Assembly: GCA_964600225.1 (NCBI GenBank)
Contig: CAZRIT010000017.1
Coordinates: forward strand, 1-30,335
DNA from: CAZRIT01 sp964600225
Lineage (GTDB): Bacteria > Bacillota > Clostridia > Christensenellales > CAG-138
Direction of reading: 5' to 3'
DNA: 30,335 nucleotides
Program-made: the position numbers and the translations under genes
In this document: piece after piece, positions 22,119 through 30,256 of the stretch
How positions within the stretch are numbered: the first letter of the stretch is position 1
Layout of the letters: each line of letters starts with the position of its first letter
Notes under the pieces: model-generated
The model's input: the letters and a program-made list of their open reading frames with translations, nothing else
What the model was told of the DNA's origin: nothing
The model's database searches: none

Positions 22119-23504
22119 ATGGAAGCGGCATACGATTTGATCGTTTTGGGCGGTGGGCCCGCGGGCTACACGGCAAGCGAGCGCGCGGCGAAGGCGGGCT
22201 TAAGCACGCTTTGCATCGAGCGCAGGGCGCTGGGCGGCGTGTGCCTCAACGAGGGCTGCGTGCCCACAAAAACCCTGCTGTACAGCGCCAAGCTGTTCGA
22301 CGGCATCCGCTCGGGCGGCCGCTATGGCGTCACCGCGGAGGGTGCGGCCATCGACCATGCCGCGGTGCTCAAGCGCAAGGATAAGGTGGTCAAAACGCTT
22401 GTGGCGGGCGTGCGCGCCGCCATGCGCGAATCAGGCGCGGAGGTGCTTTTTGCGGACGCCGTCATCGGCGGGAAAACGGATTCGGGGTACGCCGTGGAGG
22501 CGGGCGGGCAGAGGTATATCGGCAAACGCCTGCTCATCGCCACGGGCTCGGAAAGCGTCGTGCCGCCCATATCGGGGCTAAACGAGGCGCTTGCAGGCGG
22601 CTTTGTCATGACCAGCCGCGAAATCCTGACGCCGGAGACGCCGCCCGAGCGGCTGGTCGTCATCGGCGGCGGCGTGATCGGGCTGGAGCTGGCGTGTTAT
22701 TTTTGCAGTATCGGCACGGCGGTCACGGTGGTGGAACTGCTGGATCATATCGCGGGCGGGAACGACCCCGATCTGACGGTCATCCTGCAAAAAAACCTTG
22801 CCAAAAAGGGCATGCGGTTTGAGCTGAATGCCAAGGTGACGTCGATTGCGGACGGCAGCATTACCTTCGAGCGCGACGGCGTGACGGAGACCATCGAGGC
22901 CGATCGGGCGCTGCTGTGCATCGGCCGACGGCCCGTGACGGCCGATTTGGGGCTTTCGGGCATCGGCGTGGAGACGGCGCGCGGAGCGATTGTGACGGAT
23001 GCGCGCATGCGCACGTCCGCCGACGGGGTCTATGCCGCGGGCGACGTCAACGGCCGCTCCATGCTGGCGCACACGGCCATCCGCGAGGCGGAGGTAGCCG
23101 TGCACGATATGCTGGGCGTGCCCGACCAAATGCATTACCATGCCATTCCCGCGGTGGTATATACCAACCCCGAGCTGGCGAGCGTGGGCGAAACGGAGTA
23201 CACAGCGCGCCAAAAGGGGATCGCCGCAACGGCCGTCAGCCTGTCCATGCGCTATTCGGGGCGGTACCTGGCTGAAAACGAGGGCGGAGACGGCATGATG
23301 AAGGTGGTATTTAACGATGCCGACGGCACGGTCATCGGGGTACAGATGCTGGGTAACCACGCCTCGGAGTGCATTGCGGCGGCCGCAGCCATGGTGGAAA
23401 ACGGCATGACCGCCGAACAGGCTGTGCGCATCGTCTTTGCGCACCCAACGGTCGGGGAATTGATGCACGAGGCGGCCGTGCGGTACGTCGGACAACGCGC
23501 TTAA
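22119..23504 (+). CDS. lpdA: Dihydrolipoyl dehydrogenase
   Basis: This 461-residue flavoprotein reoxidises dihydrolipoyl groups with NAD+ in 2-oxoacid dehydrogenase or glycine-cleavage complexes. It has the FAD-binding GGGPAGYTAS near the N-terminus, the redox-active disulfide GGVCLNEGCVPTK (Cys42 and Cys47), a second dinucleotide fold with VIGGGVIGLELA, a YAAGDVNG FAD element and the C-terminal HPTVGELMHE with the catalytic His-Glu pair. There is no N-terminal lipoyl domain. The start at 22119 is fixed by GGAGGAGGG; in-frame codons further upstream only translate the repeat cluster. No E1, E2 or glycine-cleavage genes adjoin it. The lplA gene at 10812 belongs to the same lipoate economy. Confidence 0.93.
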   Translation: MEAAYDLIVLGGGPAGYTASERAAKAGLSTLCIERRALGGVCLNEGCVPTKTLLYSAKLFDGIRSGGRYGVTAEGAAIDHAAVLKRKDKVVKTLVAGVRAAMRESGAEVLFADAVIGGKTDSGYAVEAGGQRYIGKRLLIATGSESVVPPISGLNEALAGGFVMTSREILTPETPPERLVVIGGGVIGLELACYFCSIGTAVTVVELLDHIAGGNDPDLTVILQKNLAKKGMRFELNAKVTSIADGSITFERDGVTETIEADRALLCIGRRPVTADLGLSGIGVETARGAIVTDARMRTSADGVYAAGDVNGRSMLAHTAIREAEVAVHDMLGVPDQMHYHAIPAVVYTNPELASVGETEYTARQKGIAATAVSLSMRYSGRYLAENEGGDGMMKVVFNDADGTVIGVQMLGNHASECIAAAAAMVENGMTAEQAVRIVFAHPTVGELMHEAAVRYVGQRA

Positions 23505-23589
23505 GGGTAATAAATTACTTATATGGCATAGGAAAATATAATATCTTGAAATTCAAAATAATATATCGGAAAACTGCACGTTTGCGCTG

Positions 23590-23618
23590 TTGACACGGCG
23601 CTGTGCGCGAAGTATGAT
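23590..23618 (+). promoter_or_regulatory. Predicted promoter of gdhA
   Basis: A consensus TTGACA (23590-23595), 17 bases and TATGAT (23613-23618) are seen. The leader would be about 58 nt. An AT-rich block (23505-23575) lies upstream and could act as an UP element. Confidence 0.75.
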
Positions 23619-23682
23619 GGATATTGTCAAGGGGCGCTTGACGGCGCTCAGGAAAAATGAAAAACAATTTTGGAGAACAAGC

Positions 23683-25029
23683 ATGAGTCATTATGTGGAT
23701 CGAGTCATCGAAACGCTGAAGCAGCGAGACCCGAATGAACCGGAATTCCTGCAGACTGTGGAAGAGGTGCTCACCTCTCTCAAGCCCGTCATCGATCAGC
23801 ATCCCGAGTACGAAAAAATGTGTCTGCTCGAACGGATGATCGAGCCCGATCGTTCCATCGTGTTCCGTGTCGTCTGGGAGGACGATGCAGGCGTCAAGCA
23901 TGTCAACCGTGGTTTCCGCGTACAGTTCAACTCCGCCATCGGTCCGTATAAGGGCGGCATCCGCTTCCATCCGAGCGTGAACATGAACGTCATGAAATTC
24001 CTGGGCTTTGAACAGACCTTCAAAAACTGCCTCACGGGCCTGCCCATCGGCGGCGGCAAGGGCGGTTCGGATTTCAATCCCCGCGGCAAGTCCGATAACG
24101 AAATCATGAAGTTCTGCCAGGCGTTTATGACCGAGTTGTATCGCCACCTCGGCCCCGACGTGGACGTGCCCGCAGGCGATCTTGGCTGCGGCGGTCTCGA
24201 AATCGGCTACCTGTACGGCCAGTACAAGCGCATCGTCGGCAAGTACGAACCCGGCGTATTGACGGGCAAGGATGTGTCGTTTGGCGGCAGCCTCGGCCGC
24301 ACGTCGGCAACGGGCTTTGGCGCGGTGTACTATGTGTGCGAAATGCTGCGCCACGAGGGCGACAGCATCAAGGGCAAAACCTTTGCCGTATCGGGCTTTG
24401 GCAACGTCTGCTGGGGCGTGGTCAAAAAGGTGGCGGAGCTTGGCGGCAAGGTTGTCACGCTCTCGGGCCCCGATGGCTATGTATACGATCCCGACGGTAT
24501 CATTACGGACGAAAAGATCAACTACATGCTCGAAATGCGCGCCTCCCGCCGCGACCGCGTGCAGGACTATGCGGATAAATTCGGCTGCAAGTTCTTCCCG
24601 GGCGAAAAGCCGTGGGGCGTCAAGGCGGATGTGCTCATGCCGTGCGCCACGCAAAACGAGGTCGGCATGGAGGAAGCCAAGAAGATCGTCGCCAACGGCG
24701 TGAAGTACTTTGTGGAGGTGGCCAACATGCCCACCACCAACGAAGCGCTGTTCTTTATGCAAAAGCAGGGCCTCGTGGTTGCGCCGAGCAAGGCCGTCAA
24801 CGCCGCGGGCGTGGGCTGCAGCGCGCTGGAGATGTCGCAGGATTCCATGCGACTGTTCTGGACCGAGGAGGAAGTGGACGAGAAGATCAAGTCCATCATG
24901 AAGACCATCCACGACGGTTCCGCGGAAGCGGCCGAGCGGTATGGCCTGGGCTACAACCTTGTGGCGGGCGCGAACATCTTCGCGTTCAAAAAGATTGCAG
25001 ACGCCATGATGGGCCAGGGATTCGTGTAA
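23683..25029 (+). CDS. gdhA: Glutamate dehydrogenase, hexameric family I
   Basis: The 448-residue enzyme interconverts glutamate and 2-oxoglutarate plus ammonia. Active-site elements are PIGGGKGGSDF with catalytic Lys126, and VPAGDLG with Asp166. The coenzyme fold has VSGFGNVCWG, and the LSGPDGYVYDPDGI and CATQNE stretches are typical of clostridial family I enzymes. The length equals that of E. coli GdhA. One oddity is GGLEIGY at 170-176, where GGREIGY or GAREIGY is usual, so the Arg is replaced by Leu. Whether the coenzyme is NADP or NAD is not settled from sequence; the length and family suggest NADP. The start at 23683 has GGAG eight bases upstream. It is transcribed alone from a near-consensus promoter to a strong terminator. 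Confidence 0.94.
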   Translation: MSHYVDRVIETLKQRDPNEPEFLQTVEEVLTSLKPVIDQHPEYEKMCLLERMIEPDRSIVFRVVWEDDAGVKHVNRGFRVQFNSAIGPYKGGIRFHPSVNMNVMKFLGFEQTFKNCLTGLPIGGGKGGSDFNPRGKSDNEIMKFCQAFMTELYRHLGPDVDVPAGDLGCGGLEIGYLYGQYKRIVGKYEPGVLTGKDVSFGGSLGRTSATGFGAVYYVCEMLRHEGDSIKGKTFAVSGFGNVCWGVVKKVAELGGKVVTLSGPDGYVYDPDGIITDEKINYMLEMRASRRDRVQDYADKFGCKFFPGEKPWGVKADVLMPCATQNEVGMEEAKKIVANGVKYFVEVANMPTTNEALFFMQKQGLVVAPSKAVNAAGVGCSALEMSQDSMRLFWTEEEVDEKIKSIMKTIHDGSAEAAERYGLGYNLVAGANIFAFKKIADAMMGQGFV

Positions 25030-25071
25030 GTCTCCAAGAATTCCCCGCAAACCGTAAACAAATGCATCAAA

Positions 25072-25106
25072 GGGCTGTACGGAGGTTTCCGTACGGCCCT
25101 TTTTTT
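25072..25106 (+). terminator. Strong terminator of gdhA
   Basis: GGGCTGTACGGA (25072-25083) pairs with TCCGTACGGCCC (25088-25099) with one mismatch, followed by seven T. Confidence 0.93.
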
Positions 25107-25217
25107 GTGTATGATAACGGCAGGGATATAAAATTCGACGGATTTTTTAAGGATCGGCCGCGCTCAAATGTATGATAGGCAGAGAGCTCTCGACGCCAAA
25201 AGCAAAGGAGGAAGCGG

Positions 25218-25706
25218 ATGCATTCCATACAGCGTACCAATGAGGAAATCGCCGCGGCCTACGCGCGCCATGCCGATACGGTATACCGCGTATGCATGCT
25301 GTTTTTTCGGGGGAAGAAGCCCGACGCCGAGGACGCGGTGCAGACGACGTTTGAAAAATACATGTACGACGGCACCCCGTTTCAAAGCGACGGGCACGAG
25401 AAGGCCTGGCTGATCGTTACGGCGGGCAACGTCTGCAAGAACGTCTTGACCTCGGTCTGGCGCAGGCGCGTGGAGATGAACGAAAGCGCCGTGCAGCGGC
25501 GCGCGGCGGCCGACGAACGGGACGATATTCTGGCCTACGTCATGGCCCTGCCCGAAAAAAACAAACTGGCCGTGTACATGTACTACTACGAGGGCTATTC
25601 CTGTCAGGAGATCGCCCGCTACATGGGCAAGACCGAGAACTCCGTGTGGGGCTATCTGCACAAGGGACGGAAGCTGATCAAACAATCGCTGAAGGAGGAG
25701 ATGTAA
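25218..25706 (+). CDS. ECF-type RNA polymerase sigma factor
   Basis: The 162-residue protein is made of sigma region 2 (about 14-80, with the EDAVQTTFEKYM element) and region 4 (about 103-155, with ALPEKNKLAVYMYYYEGYSCQEIARYM split over the helix-turn-helix). Regions 1 and 3 are absent, as in extracytoplasmic-function sigma factors. It should direct RNA polymerase to promoters for an envelope response held in check by the next gene's product. The start at 25218 has AAAGGAGG. The next start codon follows the stop by one base, so the two are coupled. A 111-base gap separates it from the gdhA terminator; TTTGTG and TATAAA near 25104-25132 are only a weak promoter match. Autoregulation would be usual but was not shown by a matched site. 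Confidence 0.9.
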   Translation: MHSIQRTNEEIAAAYARHADTVYRVCMLFFRGKKPDAEDAVQTTFEKYMYDGTPFQSDGHEKAWLIVTAGNVCKNVLTSVWRRRVEMNESAVQRRAAADERDDILAYVMALPEKNKLAVYMYYYEGYSCQEIARYMGKTENSVWGYLHKGRKLIKQSLKEEM

Positions 25707-25707
25707 T

Positions 25708-27195
25708 ATGCTGAGCGACCGAATCGTTGCCTCCTTGGAGAGCGTTACGATGAACGATACGCAAAAACAGGCCGTGCTGGAGCGCGTGCTGGAACGCGCC
25801 GACGCCGCGCGCGCCGCCGAGGCGGATGTGCAAACGAAGGATTGGGCCATGGAGCGGCCCGCGCCGCGCAGGGGGCGCGCAGGCGGTGCGCACAAAAAGC
25901 GGCGCGCGTTCCACAGGAGCCTCAGGTGGCTGGTGCCGACGGCGGCCGTGCTGATCCTGTTGATCACCGTCTGCTCGGTGCCCGCCGTGTCCAAGGCCAT
26001 ACGGGACTGGTTTTACGATGCGTTCCGCGTGGACCGCTATCTGGATGTGCCTGCCGAGGAACGCACGCCCAATGCGGAGTTTGACGCCGCCATCACCGCC
26101 GCCGTCGCGCTGGAGCAGACCAACGAGGTGCTGCTGCTGTCGGAGACGGAGGAGTATGCAAGAATCGACGCCGCGCGCAGGGAGCAGGGCATTCCCGCGT
26201 ACGACCCGAACGATTGGGCGTGGCTCAAGGACAGCAAGCCGGTTGTGACGGATTTGTACTACGACGGCGCGGACTTTATGGTGATGACATTCCTCCCGTG
26301 CGATCCGCTGCCGTTTATGAACGGGTTTTTCGAGGAAGACCTGTCGCCCATGCGGCTGGACGTGCTGTCGCTGGACGACGCCACGCTCACCAATCTAGCC
26401 ACGGGCCAAGTGCAGGAGATGTATCCGTCCGGCTCGGGCCTGACGCCGCAGAAGGACTATCGGCGTTCCGACGGCGCGATCGATACGGAGGCCATGCGCG
26501 CCGATGGCGGCGTGTGGCTGTATACCGAGTACAGCCTGCCTGAGCAGGCGGCGTTGGAACCGGGTCGCTACCAAGTATCGGTCATCCACCGCATTCTGGA
26601 CGACCATGTCGGGGAGATGAACCCGCTTGGCACCGTGGCCGTGTGCAGGCAAACGTTCGTGCTGGATACGGTGCCTGCGCTGGCGGCCATACGGGAAACG
26701 ACCGCCCCGACCATCGCATTTGCGGGCGCGTATCCGATAACGGTTGCCGAATGGGGCGATCAGGACGTAAGCTACCTGACCGCAGAACGCGACCTGACGG
26801 GGCTGACGCTGACGCCCAAGGTACAGATGCGGCCGACGGGCGTGCGCGTGACGCTCAACTATGCGTTCCCCGCGGACTGGGACGAGGCCACCGTGGACGC
26901 CGTGCGCGCAGGGCTGGTGTATGAGCTGATCGTGGACGGGGTGTCCGCGGGCGAGGTGTTTGCCGAGGGCAGCGATTTGGGCATGTGGCTGGATATCCCC
27001 ATGACCGCAAGCGAGAGAGCGCAATGCCAATCGCTCCTGCTCAGGCCATCGGTGGAGTATATCCAAACCATCCGCATCGGGGAGACGGCGTTTGACCCCG
27101 CCGCAGGCTGCCGCATTCCACACGGCGCGGATACCCGCATGACCAAGGGAACGGCGCCGCTGGAGGGGTATGACATCGTGATTCCGCTCGATTAG
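25708..27195 (+). CDS. Membrane anti-sigma factor-like protein with DUF4179-type ectodomain
   Basis: The 495-residue protein begins one base after the sigma-factor stop. A cytosolic N-terminus (1-73) with a helical stretch ESVTMNDTQKQAVLERVLE should bind the sigma factor; a basic patch (HKKRRAFHRSLR) precedes one membrane span (about 74-93). An external region of about 400 residues follows; its N-terminal part (SKAIRDWFYDAFRVDRYLD) is typical of DUF4179-like anti-sigma partners in Clostridia. No zinc-binding HxxxCxxC motif is present, so it is not a ZAS-type anti-sigma. The signal that releases the sigma factor is unknown. It ends at a bidirectional hairpin. The function is inferred from architecture and position. 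Confidence 0.75.
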   Translation: MLSDRIVASLESVTMNDTQKQAVLERVLERADAARAAEADVQTKDWAMERPAPRRGRAGGAHKKRRAFHRSLRWLVPTAAVLILLITVCSVPAVSKAIRDWFYDAFRVDRYLDVPAEERTPNAEFDAAITAAVALEQTNEVLLLSETEEYARIDAARREQGIPAYDPNDWAWLKDSKPVVTDLYYDGADFMVMTFLPCDPLPFMNGFFEEDLSPMRLDVLSLDDATLTNLATGQVQEMYPSGSGLTPQKDYRRSDGAIDTEAMRADGGVWLYTEYSLPEQAALEPGRYQVSVIHRILDDHVGEMNPLGTVAVCRQTFVLDTVPALAAIRETTAPTIAFAGAYPITVAEWGDQDVSYLTAERDLTGLTLTPKVQMRPTGVRVTLNYAFPADWDEATVDAVRAGLVYELIVDGVSAGEVFAEGSDLGMWLDIPMTASERAQCQSLLLRPSVEYIQTIRIGETAFDPAAGCRIPHGADTRMTKGTAPLEGYDIVIPLD

Positions 27196-27221
27196 CATAG
27201 CCCGCCGTGCGGCAACCGCAA

Positions 27222-27256
27222 AAACGCCGACGCGTCACTTGGATGCGTCGGCGTTT
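27222..27256. terminator. Bidirectional terminator
   Basis: AAACGCCGACGC (27222-27233) and GCGTCGGCGTTT (27245-27256) form a perfect 12-bp stem between convergent genes, with T-rich sequence on both sides. Confidence 0.88.
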
Positions 27257-27275
27257 GCTTGTTTTGGTCGGATGA

Positions 27276-27860
27276 TTACCTCTTGACGCCCGATACGACG
27301 TACTTTTCGTCGTCCGAAACGGTGACGTCCACCGTAAAGCGCCGCGCCATCAACTGCGCAAGCTCCGCTGCGGGCATCAGCCCCATGGAGACCTTGTGGG
27401 CAGAGCCGCCGTGGTGGCGGTCGATGGCGGCGCGGCTCATGCCGTGGGCGATGGTCAGCCGCCCGCTTTCGGTCAGTTGATCGGCCAGCGTATCGATGAG
27501 GCGCGCGGGATCGGGAAAGTGCGGGAACGCATTGTACACCATGCAGCGATCAAACGGCTTTGGAAACGCTGTTTCCTCGATATCGCCCGCAATCAGGGTG
27601 ATGCGCGCATCGTCAAACTTGGCCCTGGCGCATTGAATCATGGCGGGGGAGATATCCACGCCCGTGACGCTCTGCACGCCGCGGCCCAAATAATCGGGGA
27701 ACAGTACGCCCGTGCCGCACGCCACGTCCAGCACGCGCATGTCTGCGCCGATATCGGCATAGTCGAGGATGGCCTGTATCTTTCGGTCGTCATGAATCAG
27801 TTCGGCGTCCCAGGCGGGCGCAAGGCCGTCAAAGAACGCAATGACATCCTGTTTATCCAT
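27276..27860 (-). CDS. Class I SAM-dependent methyltransferase
   Basis: The 194-residue protein has a canonical motif I (VLDVACGTGVLFP, 43-55), acidic TGVDISPAMI (66-74), AGDIEET (91-97) and a YNAFPHFPDP segment near the active site, as in UbiE/COG2226-type enzymes. The substrate is unknown. The start at 27860 lies inside the end of the upstream transporter gene, overlapping it by eight bases, with GGAG about 13 bases before the ATG. Coupled synthesis with a vitamin-type transporter S component suggests the enzyme may act on the imported compound or its product; this is inference. It is not closely similar to the methyltransferase at 6761, whose motif I is degenerate. Confidence 0.85.
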   Translation of the reverse strand: MDKQDVIAFFDGLAPAWDAELIHDDRKIQAILDYADIGADMRVLDVACGTGVLFPDYLGRGVQSVTGVDISPAMIQCARAKFDDARITLIAGDIEETAFPKPFDRCMVYNAFPHFPDPARLIDTLADQLTESGRLTIAHGMSRAAIDRHHGGSAHKVSMGLMPAAELAQLMARRFTVDVTVSDDEKYVVSGVKR

Positions 27861-28431
27861 CTGTTTCGGTTGGCTCCTTCCCGTTGGTTTTCCTGTGGCT
27901 GTACTGCGGCACAAGCTGCGCCTTTTGCAGCGCGGTTACGATGGCGGGGATGAACAACAACTGTATCACTAGCCCCGGCCAGCAGGTGACGACGGAGGCC
28001 GCAATCCACGCCTGCATGGAGTAAGCGCCCGCAAAGAATATCAGCGCCTTGGCGACGCCGCCGATGACGCGGCCCGCAATCAGGGCAGTAATCAGGCTGA
28101 TGTACAAATCCGCGTACAGCTTTTTGGTGTGCACAAATTGCATCATCAGCCCCGCAGCCGCGCCGTAGACGGCCAGCTCCACCATCATGCTCGGCAGCAT
28201 CGCAATGGGCGGCATGCCCGTCAGCAGCGTCGAGAGCAGCGACCCGAGCAGGCCGCAGACCAGCCCGAACGGCCAGCCGCACATGAGCCCGCACAACAGC
28301 ACGGGGATGTGCATGGGCAGGAAGATGCTGCCCGCGTTGGGGATGGCGTGGAACGCCATCGGCAGCACCACGCACAGCGCAATGCAAGCCGCCGCGACGG
28401 TGGATGCTTTCACCCGTGTCATTTTGCCCAT
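27853..28431 (-). CDS. ECF transporter substrate-specificity (S) component
   Basis: The 192-residue integral membrane protein has about six hydrophobic segments, beginning VAAACIALCVVLPMAF. It has the HAIPNAGSIFLPMHIPVLLCGLMCGW region that marks small-molecule ECF S components of the ECF_trnsprt family (HIPV motif), and a later GRVIGG. It would capture a vitamin or cofactor precursor and hand it to the shared EcfAAT energy module, not encoded here. The specificity cannot be read. The start at 28431 has GGAAGGAG about ten bases before it; further upstream codons in the same frame translate the adjoining repeats and the opposite strand of the next gene and were rejected. It overlaps the methyltransferase start by eight bases. 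Confidence 0.82.
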   Translation of the reverse strand: MGKMTRVKASTVAAACIALCVVLPMAFHAIPNAGSIFLPMHIPVLLCGLMCGWPFGLVCGLLGSLLSTLLTGMPPIAMLPSMMVELAVYGAAAGLMMQFVHTKKLYADLYISLITALIAGRVIGGVAKALIFFAGAYSMQAWIAASVVTCWPGLVIQLLFIPAIVTALQKAQLVPQYSHRKTNGKEPTETDG

Positions 28432-28464
28432 GTTGAAACATCTCCTTCCAAGCAACATACGCAT

Positions 28465-28545
28465 TGTCATTCCGAGCGCCAGCGAGGAATCTTGAAGGAT
28501 CCGTGTACAAGAAAGATTCTTCGTCGCTTCCCTCCTCAGAATGAC
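28465..28545. repeat. Dispersed repeat pair in inverted orientation
   Basis: TGTCATTCCGAGCGC...GAGGAATCTTG is followed by AGATTCTTCGTCGC...CTCAGAATGAC, so two units face each other. The rest of the 339-base gap (28432-28770) holds a weak promoter and no gene. Confidence 0.8.
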
Positions 28546-28665
28546 GCGAAAACAGATTTCGCTGTTATCGATTGGGTCGATGGTTCCCATTGTAGCCGAC
28601 CGTCCGCGCGCTTGCAATGCCCCGTGGGGGGATATGCCGCGGCTGGGCTGTCGGCGGGCGCACGG

Positions 28666-28695
28666 GTGACAACGCTTGGCAAAACAGGGCATAAT
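28666..28695 (+). promoter_or_regulatory. Possible promoter of the 28771 gene
   Basis: GTGACA (28666-28671), 18 bases and CATAAT (28690-28695) form a moderate sigma-A match, about 69 bases upstream of the gene's expected transcript leader. Confidence 0.4.
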
Positions 28696-28770
28696 CAATA
28701 GCGGACAAAGCATAAACCATGTCAAATCGGTCAACTGCACGGCAGCGGTCGGTGCAGGGGAAGGATATCC

Positions 28771-30108
28771 ATGCATATTTGCGTTCTCAACGGCTCGCCC
28801 AAGGGGGAGTACAGCATCACGCTGCAAACGGTGCTGTACCTGCAAAAGCGGTTTGCGGACTGCACGTTTTCGGTCGTCCACGTCGGCAAGCGTATCAAGG
28901 CGTACGAAAAGGATCTGCGCGCGGCGGTGGCCGAAATGGAAGCGGCGGATCTGCTGCTGTTTGCATACCCCGTTTATACGTTCCTGGCGCCGTACCAGCT
29001 GCACCGCTTTGTGGAGCTGCTGCACGGGTGCGGGGCAAACATAAGCGGCAAGTACGCCGCGCAGATCACCACCTCCAAGCACTTTTACGATGTGACCGCG
29101 CACAGGTATATCGAGCAAAACTGTGCGGATTTGGGGCTCAAATACATCGGCGGGCTGTCGGCGGATATGGACGATTTGCTGACCGCGCGCGGCCGTGCCG
29201 ACACCGAGGCATTCTGGAAATATGTGCTGTTTTGCGCCGAAAACGGTATTGTCAAGCCGATACAGGCGGCGCCGTCCGAAGCGGCGGTACCGTATGCGGC
29301 CACGCCGGAAACCGTGCCCAAGCGCGCGGGGTTCGACGTTGCGGTGGTGACCAATTGCGTGCCCGAGGACCAATCGCTTGCCGCCATGACGGCGGATTTT
29401 CGCGCGGCGTTTCCGTATGAAACGCGGGTCATCAACATCGCCGAGTACCCGTTTGCGGGCGGTTGCCTGGGATGCTTTGCGTGCGCGGGCGACGGAACGT
29501 GCGTCTATAAGGACGGGTTCGATACGTTTTTGCGCGAGCGCGTGCAAAATGCCGACGCGGTGGTGTACGCGTTCACGGTGAAGGATCACTCCATGGGCGC
29601 GTCGTTCAAGCTGTTTGACGATCGGCAGTTTTGCAACGGCCATCGCACCGTGACGATGGGAAAGCCCGTGGGGTATATCGTCAACGGCAACTATGCGGGG
29701 GAGGCGAACCTGCAAAGGGTTGTGGAGGCGAGAAGCCAGGTGGGCGGCAACTTCCTTGCGGGCGTGGCCACGGACGCCGACGGATTGCGCAGCCTTGCCG
29801 CAGCGCTTGCGTACGCATTGGAGCAGCGGCTGACGCAGCCGAGCAACTTCTATGGCGTGGGTGGCATGAAGATATTCCGCGATTTGATCTATGTGATGCG
29901 GGGCCTGATGAAGGCGGACCATCGTTTCTATAAAGCGCACGGCATGTATGATTTTCCGCAAAAGCGCGTGGGCATGATACTCAAAATGCAGCTTGTAGGG
30001 GCCCTGTTTACCAACCCAAAGCTCAGGGCCAAGGCGGGCGGCAGGATGAATGAGGGCATGATTGCCCCTTATCGGGATGTGCTCAAAAGCGTGGATGAGG
30101 AAGCATAA
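28771..30108 (+). CDS. Double flavodoxin-fold NAD(P)H-dependent oxidoreductase
   Basis: The 445-residue protein looks like two flavodoxin-like domains in tandem. The N-terminal domain (1 to about 185) has the FMN-phosphate loop LNGSPKGEYS (6-15) and FAYPVYTFLAPYQL (64-77). The second (about 188-370) starts DVAVVTNCVPED, a loop without the usual GSPR pattern, and carries Cys232, Cys235, Cys238 and Cys244 (GCLGCFACAGDGTC), spaced as in iron-sulfur flavoproteins, then NADAVVYAFTVKDHSMGA. A basic, mostly helical tail follows (370-445). It should shuttle electrons between NAD(P)H, flavin and perhaps one Fe-S cluster; the substrate is unknown. The start at 28771 has GGGGAAGGA. The gene stands alone between repeat patches. 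Confidence 0.8.
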   Translation: MHICVLNGSPKGEYSITLQTVLYLQKRFADCTFSVVHVGKRIKAYEKDLRAAVAEMEAADLLLFAYPVYTFLAPYQLHRFVELLHGCGANISGKYAAQITTSKHFYDVTAHRYIEQNCADLGLKYIGGLSADMDDLLTARGRADTEAFWKYVLFCAENGIVKPIQAAPSEAAVPYAATPETVPKRAGFDVAVVTNCVPEDQSLAAMTADFRAAFPYETRVINIAEYPFAGGCLGCFACAGDGTCVYKDGFDTFLRERVQNADAVVYAFTVKDHSMGASFKLFDDRQFCNGHRTVTMGKPVGYIVNGNYAGEANLQRVVEARSQVGGNFLAGVATDADGLRSLAAALAYALEQRLTQPSNFYGVGGMKIFRDLIYVMRGLMKADHRFYKAHGMYDFPQKRVGMILKMQLVGALFTNPKLRAKAGGRMNEGMIAPYRDVLKSVDEEA

Positions 30109-30124
30109 AGGCATATGCACGCCG

Positions 30125-30256
30125 TGCCATTCCGAGCGCAGCGCCGCTGTAATGTCATCCTGAGCTGACGCGGCGGGGCAGATTCTTCGGGCCAAGGCCC
30201 TCAGAATGACAACGTGTTTCGTGTCATCGTGAGCCGACGCGGCAGCGTTGCCCGTC
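30125..30256. repeat. Dispersed repeat cluster
   Basis: Units CATTCCGAGCGCAGCG, TGTCATCCTGAGC, AGATTCTTCGGGCC...CTCAGAATGACA and TGTCATCGTGAGCC occur in mixed orientation directly after the oxidoreductase gene. Confidence 0.8.

Noticed and set aside
23515..25050. A 511-residue open frame on the minus strand
   Set aside because: It is antisense to gdhA, which is conserved throughout and has its own promoter and terminator.
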